32,605 nucleotides of DNA from CAZBWS01 sp964495705 (lineage in GTDB: Bacteria; Pseudomonadota; Gammaproteobacteria; HTCC5015), in contig CAZBWS010000017.1 in NCBI GenBank assembly GCA_964495705.1, positions 1 through 32,605 of the forward strand. Reading direction: 5' to 3'. How positions within the stretch are numbered: position 1 is the stretch's first letter; each line of letters opens with the position of its first letter. The notes under the pieces are model-generated. The model was not told the origin of the DNA. It was given only the letters and a program-made list of their open reading frames with translations, and ran no database searches. The position numbers and the translations under genes are program-made. This document shows, piece by piece, positions 15,883-22,890 of this stretch.

Positions 15883-16826
15883 TGCGACAGTCTCTTCCTA
15901 GCGTATCCGCATATGGCAAAGTCGCTCTGTTAATGGGCGGTTGGTCAGCTGAGCGTGAAGTCTCCTTAAATAGCGGTAAAGCGGTGTTGGCTGCTTTGCG
16001 CTCAGCAGGTGTTGATGTGACCCCTATTGATGCGGATAGGTCAGTAGTGGGGGAATTGGAAGGTTTTGACCGCGTGTTCAATATTATGCATGGCCGCGGT
16101 GGAGAGGATGGGGTATTGCAGGGGGCGTTGGAGCTTCTTGATATGCCCTATACCGGCTCTGGCGTACTAGCTTCAGCTTTGGCGATGGATAAGCTACGCA
16201 CCAAGTTATTGTGGGCGGGCATGGGATTGCCAACGCCTCAGTATGTCGTCATGCAGTCGGCAGAAGACTGTCAGCGTGTATTGGATGAACTGACATTGCC
16301 GGTCATGATCAAGCCTGCCTTAGAAGGCTCTAGTATTGGGATGAGCAAGGTAAATAGACCAGAAGATCTATTCGCCGCCTATCAACTGGCAGCAGATTAT
16401 GGAGTGGTGTTCGCTGAGCAGTGGATTACTGGAACTGAATATACTGCTGCGGTTTTAAATGGTGAATCACTACCTCTCATTCAGCTTGAAACTGATCAAG
16501 ATTTTTATGATTACGCAGCCAAATACGAGCGCAACGATACGCGCTATATCTGTCCCTGTGGCTTGCCGAGTGAGACGGAGTCTAAATTACAAGATTTAGC
16601 TTTGCAGGCCTTTGATGCCGTCGAAGCCGCTGGTTGGGGGAGGGTTGACCTGATGTTAGACGAATCTGGCCAGCCTTGGTTAATTGAAGTCAATACGGTA
16701 CCTGGCATGACAGACCATAGCTTGGTGCCGATGGCGGCCGAACAGGCGGGAATCAACTTCCAAGAATTAGTTCAGCATGTATTGCTAGGTAGCTTGGCTC
16801 AGACAGGGGGGCCATCTAATGTCTGA
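15882..16826 (+). CDS. ddl: D-alanine--D-alanine ligase
   Basis: Cytoplasmic ATP-grasp enzyme that joins two D-alanines, the substrate of MurF. The protein (314 aa) shows VALLMGGWSAEREVSLNSG (residues 10-28), the HGRGGEDGVLQGALELL stretch, the PYTGSGVLASALAMDK motif, the ATP-binding PVMIKPALEGSSIGMSKV, and the C-terminal LIEVNTVPGMTDHSLVPMAA with the magnesium-binding glutamate and asparagine. It is of the short DdlB type normally found in the dcw cluster. It shares one base with the murC stop and overlaps ftsQ by eight bases. An octamer copy at 15905 sits within the first ten codons, in a part with little conservation (read as VSAY). Confidence 0.97.
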   Translation: MRQSLPSVSAYGKVALLMGGWSAEREVSLNSGKAVLAALRSAGVDVTPIDADRSVVGELEGFDRVFNIMHGRGGEDGVLQGALELLDMPYTGSGVLASALAMDKLRTKLLWAGMGLPTPQYVVMQSAEDCQRVLDELTLPVMIKPALEGSSIGMSKVNRPEDLFAAYQLAADYGVVFAEQWITGTEYTAAVLNGESLPLIQLETDQDFYDYAAKYERNDTRYICPCGLPSETESKLQDLALQAFDAVEAAGWGRVDLMLDESGQPWLIEVNTVPGMTDHSLVPMAAEQAGINFQELVQHVLLGSLAQTGGPSNV

Positions 16827-17694
16827 TGCTTTGCTGCACAACTGGAAACCTGCTGAAGAGCGCGAAGAAAACCGCAAACCTGTTAAGCGCAGCAAAGAGG
16901 GGCCTCGCGGTGCCAAGCGTGTGGTAACTCGTGGTGCTAGCAAGCCACAGCCGAGTAAGGACTATCGTCCAATGTTACTCAAGCTGGCGGTGTTTGCATT
17001 AGTGATAAGCAGTTTAGTCAGTACTGGGTTTTGGGTGCGCAGCCAGCAGCTGGAAAACTTCACTATCCGCAGTATTGAGGTTACTGGCAGCCGTGAATTC
17101 GTGACTAGTGAGCAGGTTAGTGAAGTATTACAACAGCATGCACAAGGTGATTTCTTCAATATTGATATTGATGTTGCTAGAGAAGACTTATTAGCACTGC
17201 CTTGGGTACGTGAAGTGTCCTTGCGAAGAGAGTGGCCCGATCGGTTATTGATTCAACTGCGAGAACAGCAAGCTGTCGCTCACTGGAATGCGCATTCTAA
17301 AAATTCATTGCTATTGAATGAGGTGGGGCAAAATTTTGCTGGCGCACAGGATATAGCTGCAGATGATTTACCTCAGTTGTCAGGTGTTAAGGGCAGTGAG
17401 TTACGTGTTCTTGAGGAATACGCAAGTTTAAGTTCGCAGTTGGGGGAGCATAAGGTGACAGCCCTATCTCTAGATGCACGCAATGCTTGGGAATTGGTTT
17501 TGCACAATGATATTCAAGTGCGCTTTTTAGAGCGCAACAAAGAGCAGGCAATACAGCGCTTGTTGACTGCGCTGCGCGTTTTTAATGCGGATGAGCTGCA
17601 GCGTGCAGCTAAAATAGATTTGAGATATAGCAATGGCTTTGCCATTGAGTGGAGTAGTGAAGTGAACGCCAAAGTAGAGAAAAACCATGTCTAG
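16819..17694 (+). CDS. ftsQ: Cell division protein FtsQ
   Basis: Bitopic inner-membrane protein that links early and late division proteins and binds FtsB/FtsL. The protein (291 aa) has a long basic cytoplasmic N-terminus (many K and R up to about residue 50), one transmembrane helix (about 52-70), the POTRA domain starting FTIRSIEVTGSREFVT, and the FtsQ beta-domain with ALPWVREVSLRREWPDRL, the best-conserved family signature. The remainder is less conserved, as usual. A GGGGGG tract just before the ATG may act as the ribosome site. Overlaps ddl and ftsA by eight bases each. Two perfect inverted repeats lie close to its 3' end (17594-17610 and 17632-17646). Confidence 0.95.
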   Translation: MSDALLHNWKPAEEREENRKPVKRSKEGPRGAKRVVTRGASKPQPSKDYRPMLLKLAVFALVISSLVSTGFWVRSQQLENFTIRSIEVTGSREFVTSEQVSEVLQQHAQGDFFNIDIDVAREDLLALPWVREVSLRREWPDRLLIQLREQQAVAHWNAHSKNSLLLNEVGQNFAGAQDIAADDLPQLSGVKGSELRVLEEYASLSSQLGEHKVTALSLDARNAWELVLHNDIQVRFLERNKEQAIQRLLTALRVFNADELQRAAKIDLRYSNGFAIEWSSEVNAKVEKNHV

Positions 17695-18919
17695 ACGCGC
17701 CGATAGAGAAATGATTGTTGGTCTAGATATAGGCACATCTAAAATTGTTGCCATTGTCGGCGAAGTGAATGCTGAGGGCGTGATTGAGATAGTCGGCTTT
17801 GGTTCGCACCCTTCAAGAGGCTTAAAAAAGGGCGTGGTGGTCAATATTGAGTCCACAGTACAGTCCATTCAGCGTGCAGTGGAAGAGGCTGAATTGATGG
17901 CTGGGTGTCAAATTCATTCTGTGTATGCTGGTATTGCAGGTAGTCATATTCGCAGCTTGAACTCTCACGGCATCGTTGCTATACGCGACCGTGAAGTCAT
18001 GCAGGCCGATGTGGATCGAGTGATCGATGCAGCAAGAGCTTACAATATTCCAGGCGACCAAAGAATTTTACATGTCTTGCCCCAAGAGTTTGTGATCGAT
18101 GGGCAAGAGAGTATTAAAGAGCCGATTGGTATGTCGGGTGTTCGCTTAGAAGCTAAGGTTCATATGGTGACAGGTGCTGAAAGCGCCGCACAAAATATTA
18201 TTAAATGTGTACGCCGCTGCGGTCTAGAAGTAGATGACGTGATCCTTGAGCAACTGGCCTCTAGTTATTCAGTGTTGACCGATGATGAGAAAAATCTCGG
18301 TGTATGCATCGTAGACATCGGTGGTGGTACTACAGATATTGCCGTCTTTTTAGATGGGTCCATTCAACACACTGCGGTTATCCCTATCGCTGGGGATCAA
18401 GTGACGAATGATGTTGCGGTGGCATTGCGCACACGCACCCAAGACGCGGAAGATATCAAAATACGCTACGGCTGCGCACTGCAGCAGCTAGCGAACCCCG
18501 ATGAGACGATTGAAGTGCCAGGCATTGGTGATCGTGAGCCACGTAAGTTGTCACGCATGACCTTAGTCGATGTGGTTCAGCCACGTTATGAAGAATTGCT
18601 GACGTTGATTCAAGCTGAATTACGCCGCAGTGGCCACGAAGACCTAATTGCCGCAGGCATCGTAATGACCGGTGGCAGCTCGAAGATGGAAGGCCTGACC
18701 GATTTAGCCGAAGAGATATTTAATATGCCAGTGCGCCTAGGTATGCCACGCCATGTGACGGGTTTATCCGATGTGGTAACGAATCCCATCCATGCAACGG
18801 GTGTTGGATTATTGTTGGTTGGCAGCAAGTCGCAAGGCCGATATAGAGAGGAAGCCAAAGAGGGTGGAGTCGGGTCGTTATTAGAGCGCATGAAAGCTTG
18901 GTTTCAAGGTAATTTTTAA
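17687..18919 (+). CDS. ftsA: Cell division protein FtsA
   Basis: Actin-like ATPase that anchors FtsZ filaments to the membrane and recruits later division proteins. The protein (410 aa) has the actin-fold phosphate loops: MIVGLDIGTSKIVAIVGE (residues 9-26) and CIVDIGGGTTDIAVF, the adenosine-side GGSSKMEGL, plus VTGAESAAQN and the C-terminal TGVGLLL. The last 14 residues (SLLERMKAWFQGNF) form the amphipathic helix that targets FtsA to membranes. Length is close to E. coli FtsA (420). The start overlaps the end of ftsQ by eight bases, with no good ribosome site, so translation is probably coupled. ftsZ follows after 89 bases. Confidence 0.97.
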   Translation: MSRRADREMIVGLDIGTSKIVAIVGEVNAEGVIEIVGFGSHPSRGLKKGVVVNIESTVQSIQRAVEEAELMAGCQIHSVYAGIAGSHIRSLNSHGIVAIRDREVMQADVDRVIDAARAYNIPGDQRILHVLPQEFVIDGQESIKEPIGMSGVRLEAKVHMVTGAESAAQNIIKCVRRCGLEVDDVILEQLASSYSVLTDDEKNLGVCIVDIGGGTTDIAVFLDGSIQHTAVIPIAGDQVTNDVAVALRTRTQDAEDIKIRYGCALQQLANPDETIEVPGIGDREPRKLSRMTLVDVVQPRYEELLTLIQAELRRSGHEDLIAAGIVMTGGSSKMEGLTDLAEEIFNMPVRLGMPRHVTGLSDVVTNPIHATGVGLLLVGSKSQGRYREEAKEGGVGSLLERMKAWFQGNF

Positions 18920-18922
18920 CAG

Positions 18923-18938
18923 TATGTCTGGTGACATA
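18923..18938 (+). promoter_or_regulatory. Small hairpin between ftsA and ftsZ
   Basis: A perfect 6-bp inverted repeat (TATGTC, loop TGGT, GACATA) starts four bases after the ftsA stop and is followed within a few bases by a run of six T residues. It resembles a weak intrinsic terminator or attenuator, which could lower ftsZ read-through from ftsA or stabilise the 3' end. The stem is AT-rich, so strength is doubtful. Confidence 0.4.
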
Positions 18939-19008
18939 TTAGTGTTTTTTAATTTGTATTTTAATTTTTGGGCGGCCCCCTTTAGGGTCAAAACGAGGAG
19001 AGAGTAAA

Positions 19009-20175
19009 ATGACATTTCAAATGTTGGACATGGTAAGTTCAGATGCCGTTATCAAGGTGATTGGCGTAGGTGGCTGCGGCGGTAACGCTGTAACACATAT
19101 GTTGGATGCCGATATTGAAGGGGTAGATTTCATCTGCGCCAATACGGATTCTCAAGCTTTGAGTAAAATCACAGATGTGCAAGGCTTGCAAATTGGCCAA
19201 GGCATCACTAAGGGCTTGGGTGCTGGCGCTAAACCTGACGTAGGTCGTCAAGCGGCACTAGAAGATCGCGAGTTGATTCAGTCGTCGATTCAAGGTGCGG
19301 ATATGCTGTTTATTACCGCTGGCATGGGCGGTGGCACAGGTACGGGTGCAGCTCCAGTTATTGCACAAATTGCTCGAGATATGGGCATTTTGACCGTAGC
19401 TGTAGTGACCAAACCTTTCGCCTTTGAAGGCAAGAAACGCATGGGATTTGCAGTCGATGGCATGGCCGAGTTAGAGAGTAATGTGGATTCCTTGATCACT
19501 ATTCCTAACGATAAGTTGATGGTAGCTCTAGGGCCAGAAGCGACCTTATTGAGCGCCTATGCGGCAGCCAATGACGTTTTGAAAAATGCGGTACAGGGCA
19601 TCTCAGAACTGATCACTTTACCTGGCTTGGTTAACGTTGACTTTGCTGATGTACGCACGGTTATGGGTGAAATGGGCAAGGCGATGATGGGCTCTGGTTC
19701 AGCCAGTGGCGAAAATCGCTCTGTTGAGGCCACTCAGCTGGCTATTTCTAGCCCGCTATTAGAAGACGTGAACTTAAAAGGCGCTCGCGGTATTTTGGTT
19801 AATGTCATTTCTGGTATGGATATTACCCTAGGCGAAGTGAACGCTATTGGTGAAATCGTAAAAGAAATTGCCTCTGAAGATGCACAGATTGTATTTGGTT
19901 CTGGTTTTGATATGTCACTACAAGATGAAGTTCGCGTCACAATTGTTGCTACAGGCCTAGATCAGCCGCTACAGCAGCAGGCTCCACAGGCTCAGCAGCG
20001 CCCTCAAATTGAAGTGGTTAAGCGCAAAGCTAGTGGTGAAGTGGACTACGCTGGCTTAGATACGCCTACGGCAATACGCCGCAACAAAATCGCAGTAGGT
20101 GATGATGTGGTACAGACTGCGGTAGACGAAGAATATTTAGATATTCCAGCGTTTTTACGTCGCCAAGCGGACTAG
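19009..20175 (+). CDS. ftsZ: Cell division protein FtsZ
   Basis: Tubulin-like GTPase that forms the Z-ring. The protein (388 aa) has the N-terminal AVIKVIGVGGCGGNAV (residues 13-28), ANTDSQAL, the tubulin signature GGGTGTGAAPVIA (about 105-117), FEGKKRMGFA, NDKLM, and the synergy-loop NVDFADVRTVM containing the catalytic aspartates. A glutamine-rich, poorly conserved linker (PLQQQAPQAQQRPQ) leads to the C-terminal peptide YLDIPAFLRRQAD, which binds FtsA, ZipA and ZapD. A strong GAGGAG ribosome site sits about eight bases before the ATG, better than those of most genes upstream and consistent with high expression. ZapD, a partner, is encoded at 27920-28690. Confidence 0.98.
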   Translation: MTFQMLDMVSSDAVIKVIGVGGCGGNAVTHMLDADIEGVDFICANTDSQALSKITDVQGLQIGQGITKGLGAGAKPDVGRQAALEDRELIQSSIQGADMLFITAGMGGGTGTGAAPVIAQIARDMGILTVAVVTKPFAFEGKKRMGFAVDGMAELESNVDSLITIPNDKLMVALGPEATLLSAYAAANDVLKNAVQGISELITLPGLVNVDFADVRTVMGEMGKAMMGSGSASGENRSVEATQLAISSPLLEDVNLKGARGILVNVISGMDITLGEVNAIGEIVKEIASEDAQIVFGSGFDMSLQDEVRVTIVATGLDQPLQQQAPQAQQRPQIEVVKRKASGEVDYAGLDTPTAIRRNKIAVGDDVVQTAVDEEYLDIPAFLRRQAD

Positions 20176-20205
20176 TTCTAGCTTTAAAGGTGAGGCATTG
20201 TGGTG

Positions 20206-20250
20206 GTTGACGTGAACTATTTGTATTTTTTTTGGTACAAACTGGTCAAC
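20206..20250 (+). repeat. Nested inverted repeat downstream of ftsZ
   Basis: Outer arms GTTGAC (20206-20211) and GTCAAC (20245-20250) enclose inner arms TTTGTA (20220-20225) and TACAAA (20236-20241), with a loop of eight T plus GG. The inner and outer arms are separated by 8 bases on one side and 3 on the other. It may be a 3' stem-loop of the ftsZ message or an operator for lpxC. It lacks the GC-rich stem of an intrinsic terminator. Confidence 0.45.
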
Positions 20251-20297
20251 TTTGCAGTGAAATGAGTCTTAGAGTAGAGCCTCTAGGGCATATTGCC

Positions 20298-20303
20298 TAT
20301 AAT
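20298..20303 (+). promoter_or_regulatory. -10 box of a likely lpxC promoter
   Basis: A perfect TATAAT lies in the 200-base ftsZ-lpxC gap, leaving a leader of about 65 bases. The -35 region 17 bases upstream (TAGAGC, 20275-20280) is poor and lies in the perfect palindrome TAGAGCCTCTA (20275-20285), which could be a regulator site. Confidence 0.55.
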
Positions 20304-20375
20304 GCGCCACATAAGCAAAGAGGCTTGCAAGCAGCTGTTGCCGATTGAGTAGCAGAATAGATAGAGATTAAAAAT

Positions 20376-21296
20376 ATGATTAAACAACGTACGCTTAAAA
20401 ATATTATTCGCGCCACTGGTGTAGGCTTGCACACAGGCGAGAAAATCTATCTAACACTGCGCCCCGCACCTATTAATATGGGTATCATCTTTCGCCGTGT
20501 TGATTTAGACCCTGTGGTTGAAATTCATGCGTCAGCTGAAAACGTTACTGAAACAACTCTCTCCACGACGATCGGCAAGGGAGACGTTAAGGTTTCAACT
20601 GTAGAGCACCTGTTATCAGCGATGGCAGGTTTAGGTATAGATAATGCCTATGTTGAGCTCACAGCGGCGGAAGTACCTATTATGGACGGCAGTGCAGGCC
20701 CGTTTGTATTCCTACTGCAATCGGCGGGAGTACAAGACCAAAATGCTGCAAAAGAGTTTATCCGCATTATTAAGCCTGTAGAGGTTTGTGTTGATGGAAA
20801 AAGCGCTCGCTTTGAACCTTTTGAAGGGTTTAAGGTAGGCTTTGAAATTGAATTTGATCACCCTGCATTTAGCGATAGCGCACAATTTGCAGAGATTGAT
20901 TTCTCAACAACGTCGTTTCTAAAAGAGGTTAGTCGAGCACGTACCTTTGGTTTTACCAAAGATATTGAAGCATTGCGCGAGCAGAATTTAGCCTTGGGTG
21001 GCAGTATGGACAACGCTATTGTTGTCGATGATTACCGTGTCCTAAATGAAGATGGTTTGCGCTATGACGATGAGTTTGTGAAGCACAAAATTCTCGATGC
21101 GATTGGTGACTTGTACTTACTAGGCAATAGTTTGATTGGCGCTTACAAAGGGTGTAAATCAGGCCATGCTTTAAATAATGCTTTGTTGCATGAGTTGCTA
21201 CGCCATGAAGACGCTTATGAACGAGTTACTTTTGATAATGTAGCTGATGCGCCTATTTCTTACTCAGAGCCGCTTATTTCTGCAGTTTCTGCTTAA
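20376..21296 (+). CDS. lpxC: UDP-3-O-acyl-N-acetylglucosamine deacetylase LpxC
   Basis: Zinc-dependent cytoplasmic deacetylase, the committed step of lipid A synthesis. The protein (306 aa) begins MIKQRTLKNIIRATGVGLHTGE as in all gammaproteobacterial LpxC, and carries the first zinc histidine in STVEHLLSAMAGLGIDN (about His78), the PIMDGSAGPF segment, the ARTFGF motif, and the second zinc site HKILDAIGDLYLLG (His and Asp). A late NNALLHELL completes the set. In E. coli LpxC is degraded by FtsH through its C-terminal tail; here the tail (PLISAVSA) is also short and hydrophobic. It has its own promoter candidate at 20298 and a strong terminator at 21316-21353 inside the convergent dciA. Confidence 0.97.
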   Translation: MIKQRTLKNIIRATGVGLHTGEKIYLTLRPAPINMGIIFRRVDLDPVVEIHASAENVTETTLSTTIGKGDVKVSTVEHLLSAMAGLGIDNAYVELTAAEVPIMDGSAGPFVFLLQSAGVQDQNAAKEFIRIIKPVEVCVDGKSARFEPFEGFKVGFEIEFDHPAFSDSAQFAEIDFSTTSFLKEVSRARTFGFTKDIEALREQNLALGGSMDNAIVVDDYRVLNEDGLRYDDEFVKHKILDAIGDLYLLGNSLIGAYKGCKSGHALNNALLHELLRHEDAYERVTFDNVADAPISYSEPLISAVSA

Positions 21297-21712
21297 GAGT
21301 CTTTAGCTTTCTTAGAAACGCCATGCTGCGCCAAACGCAGCATGGCGTTTTTTAGTTTGGGGTCTTTAATATTTTCTGCCGTAGAGCTTATTTGTGATGC
21401 GGCCAGATCATCTAGTTGGCGCGGCGAGCTTTGCTTCTCTACCTGAAATACACCACTCATTTCAGGGCTGACCAGTATGCGGATATGCTGATAGGGGAAG
21501 CTTTTTTTGATGCTAGGGAGGTAGTAGCGTAACTGGCTAGACCAGGCTGGAGAGCTAACCGCTATGGTGATATGTTCCCCTGAAATTTCCGCCACTTGGC
21601 AGTGCCCAATGAATTGTGCAGGCAGCAAGCCAGTCAGCTTCATCGTCTGCTTTTTCAGTATTGCGGCTCTTTTAAGTACCGAATTGGTCAAAAAGTTTTG
21701 AATTGTCGCCAT
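21293..21712 (-). CDS. dciA: DciA (DUF721), replicative helicase loader/operator
   Basis: The protein (139 aa) has the DUF721 core: an N-terminal helix (ATIQNFLTNSVLKRAAILKK) and a KH-like domain with the LLPAQFIGHCQVAEISGEHITIAV stretch (given here only as a landmark near residues 30-52), followed by SPAWSSQLRYYLPSI, the family's most conserved motif. DUF721 proteins are known as DciA, which helps load the DnaB helicase in bacteria lacking DnaC. A gene of this family also sits between lpxC and the M23 peptidase in Pseudomonas. The C-terminal third is low in conservation. It converges with lpxC, the stops overlapping by four bases, and its 3' end encodes both arms of the lpxC terminator. It diverges from the M23 gene with a 74-base gap. 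Confidence 0.85.
   Translation of the reverse strand: MATIQNFLTNSVLKRAAILKKQTMKLTGLLPAQFIGHCQVAEISGEHITIAVSSPAWSSQLRYYLPSIKKSFPYQHIRILVSPEMSGVFQVEKQSSPRQLDDLAASQISSTAENIKDPKLKNAMLRLAQHGVSKKAKDS
21316..21353 (+). terminator. lpxC terminator embedded in the dciA coding sequence
   Basis: A 15-bp perfect stem (arms 21316-21330 and 21336-21350, loop CCAAA) with six T residues at 21348-21353. It starts about 20 bases after the lpxC stop. On the minus strand the same bases code for the end of DciA (around NAMLRLAQHGVSK) and the exit side has only three T, so termination should favour lpxC transcripts. Confidence 0.9.
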
Positions 21713-21727
21713 AATATCCGTGAATAT

Positions 21728-21756
21728 TTGTTAATTACTTGAAGAAAACGTATTAT
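21728..21756 (+). promoter_or_regulatory. Sigma70-like promoter of the M23 peptidase gene
   Basis: TTGTTA (21728-21733) and TATTAT (21751-21756) are spaced by exactly 17 bases, and each matches consensus at four to five of six positions. Transcription would begin near 21763. That is after the TTG codon at 21739 and before ATG 21787, so it supports the ATG start. Confidence 0.6.
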
Positions 21757-21786
21757 CTGCCTGATTTTTCAAGTGATTTACTCAAT

Positions 21787-22701
21787 ATGAATATAGTAGT
21801 TTATACCAATCGTGGCGGTAAGCCACATAGTTTACACATCGGCGGCGCGCTACAAGCGGGCATATTGCTGGGTGCTATCCTGTTCTTGGTTGGTGGACTA
21901 GTGTTGAGTGGTTATATTACTGGGGCGCAACGATCGCCTGAAGCCTACGTTGTTGAGTGGACTGAGCAGGTGGATCAGCAGCGTTTGCGCCTCGATGAGT
22001 TGCGTGCGCAGGCTGACTCCGACTTGAATGCCCTCGCAGGACGCCTAGGTCGCTTGCAGGGGCATATTACGCGCATTGATGCCCTTGGCTCTCGTCTACT
22101 AGCCATGGCGGATATTGATAGCAAAGAGTTTAACTTTACTCATGCGCCGGCTATGGGCGGCCCTACAGAGGCCTTAGATGATAGCTCTATTAATTTAGAT
22201 AGTTTAGAACAGTCGATAATAGAATTAGAAGGGGAGCTAAAGAACCGTAGCTCTCAGTTAGCTGTGCTCGAAAATGTCCTTTCTGATCAAAATCTTAAGC
22301 AAGAGGTGTATCCCGCTGGTCGCCCCGTACAGAAGGGCTGGTTGTCGTCCTATTATGGCTGGCGCACGAACCCTTTTGGCGGAAATCAGCAGTTTCATAA
22401 GGGCATCGATTTTGCAGGTAAGGAAAATAGTGAGATTGTGGCTGTTGGCGGTGGCGTTGTAACATATTCTGGCAAGCGTTATGGCTATGGTAACTTGGTG
22501 GAAATTACCCACGGCAATGGTTACATCACCCGTTATGGACATAACAAAAAGAACCTTGTCCGCGAGGGTGAGGCAGTGAAAAAGGGCCAGGCAATTTCTT
22601 TAATGGGGTCAACGGGGCGCTCTACTGGACCACATGTTCACTTTGAAGTGATTAAAGATGGCAAGAAGATAGACCCAGCCAAGTTTATTGCGCTTAATTA
22701 A
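21787..22701 (+). CDS. Membrane-anchored M23 (LytM-type) peptidoglycan endopeptidase
   Basis: Periplasmic, inner-membrane-anchored zinc metallopeptidase expected to cut peptidoglycan cross-links. From ATG 21787 the protein is 304 aa: a short cytoplasmic start (NIVVYTNRGGKPHSLHI), one membrane helix (about residues 25-47), a coiled-coil region rich in Q, R, L and D, then the C-terminal M23 domain. The zinc ligands are present: HKGIDFAG (first His and Asp), the YGH catalytic histidine and HVHFE (last His). It should therefore be an active enzyme, not a LytM activator with lost ligands like EnvC. An alternative TTG start at 21739 would add 16 residues but precedes the predicted transcription start. 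Pseudomonas has a similar gene between dciA and secA. Confidence 0.9.
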   Translation: MNIVVYTNRGGKPHSLHIGGALQAGILLGAILFLVGGLVLSGYITGAQRSPEAYVVEWTEQVDQQRLRLDELRAQADSDLNALAGRLGRLQGHITRIDALGSRLLAMADIDSKEFNFTHAPAMGGPTEALDDSSINLDSLEQSIIELEGELKNRSSQLAVLENVLSDQNLKQEVYPAGRPVQKGWLSSYYGWRTNPFGGNQQFHKGIDFAGKENSEIVAVGGGVVTYSGKRYGYGNLVEITHGNGYITRYGHNKKNLVREGEAVKKGQAISLMGSTGRSTGPHVHFEVIKDGKKIDPAKFIALN

Positions 22702-22720
22702 AGCAAATACCTGATCAAAT

Positions 22721-22739
22721 CGTCTATATACAATAGACG
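22721..22739 (+). repeat. Inverted repeat downstream of the M23 peptidase gene
   Basis: CGTCTAT and ATAGACG (7 bp, perfect) flank a five-base loop ATACA, 20 bases after the stop codon. It lacks a T run. It may stabilise the 3' end of the message or be a protein site; no more can be said. Confidence 0.4.
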
Positions 22740-22764
22740 GCGCTGTAAGAATCTTTATACTAGC

Positions 22765-22790
22765 AACGGCCAAGCGCAAGCTTGGCCGTT
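22765..22790 (+). terminator. Terminator between the M23 peptidase gene and secA
   Basis: An 11-bp perfect, GC-rich stem (arms 22765-22775 and 22780-22790, GCAA loop) followed by a T-rich but interrupted tail (TGTTGTTG). It probably ends the M23 transcript. secA starts 100 bases later, so its promoter should lie within 22791-22880; I found no convincing one. Confidence 0.8.
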
Positions 22791-22890
22791 TGTTGTTGCG
22801 GGCTTGCAAATACTGTTAATGCCACCATCAAAACCTAATTCCTTGCTGGCTTTAAGAAGGCTAGCTACAGACTATTAAAAGTAGAAGTAC

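Noticed and set aside
22721..22739. The 7-bp inverted repeat after the M23 gene as a terminator
   Set aside because: It has no T tail, and a stronger terminator-like stem lies 25 bases further on.
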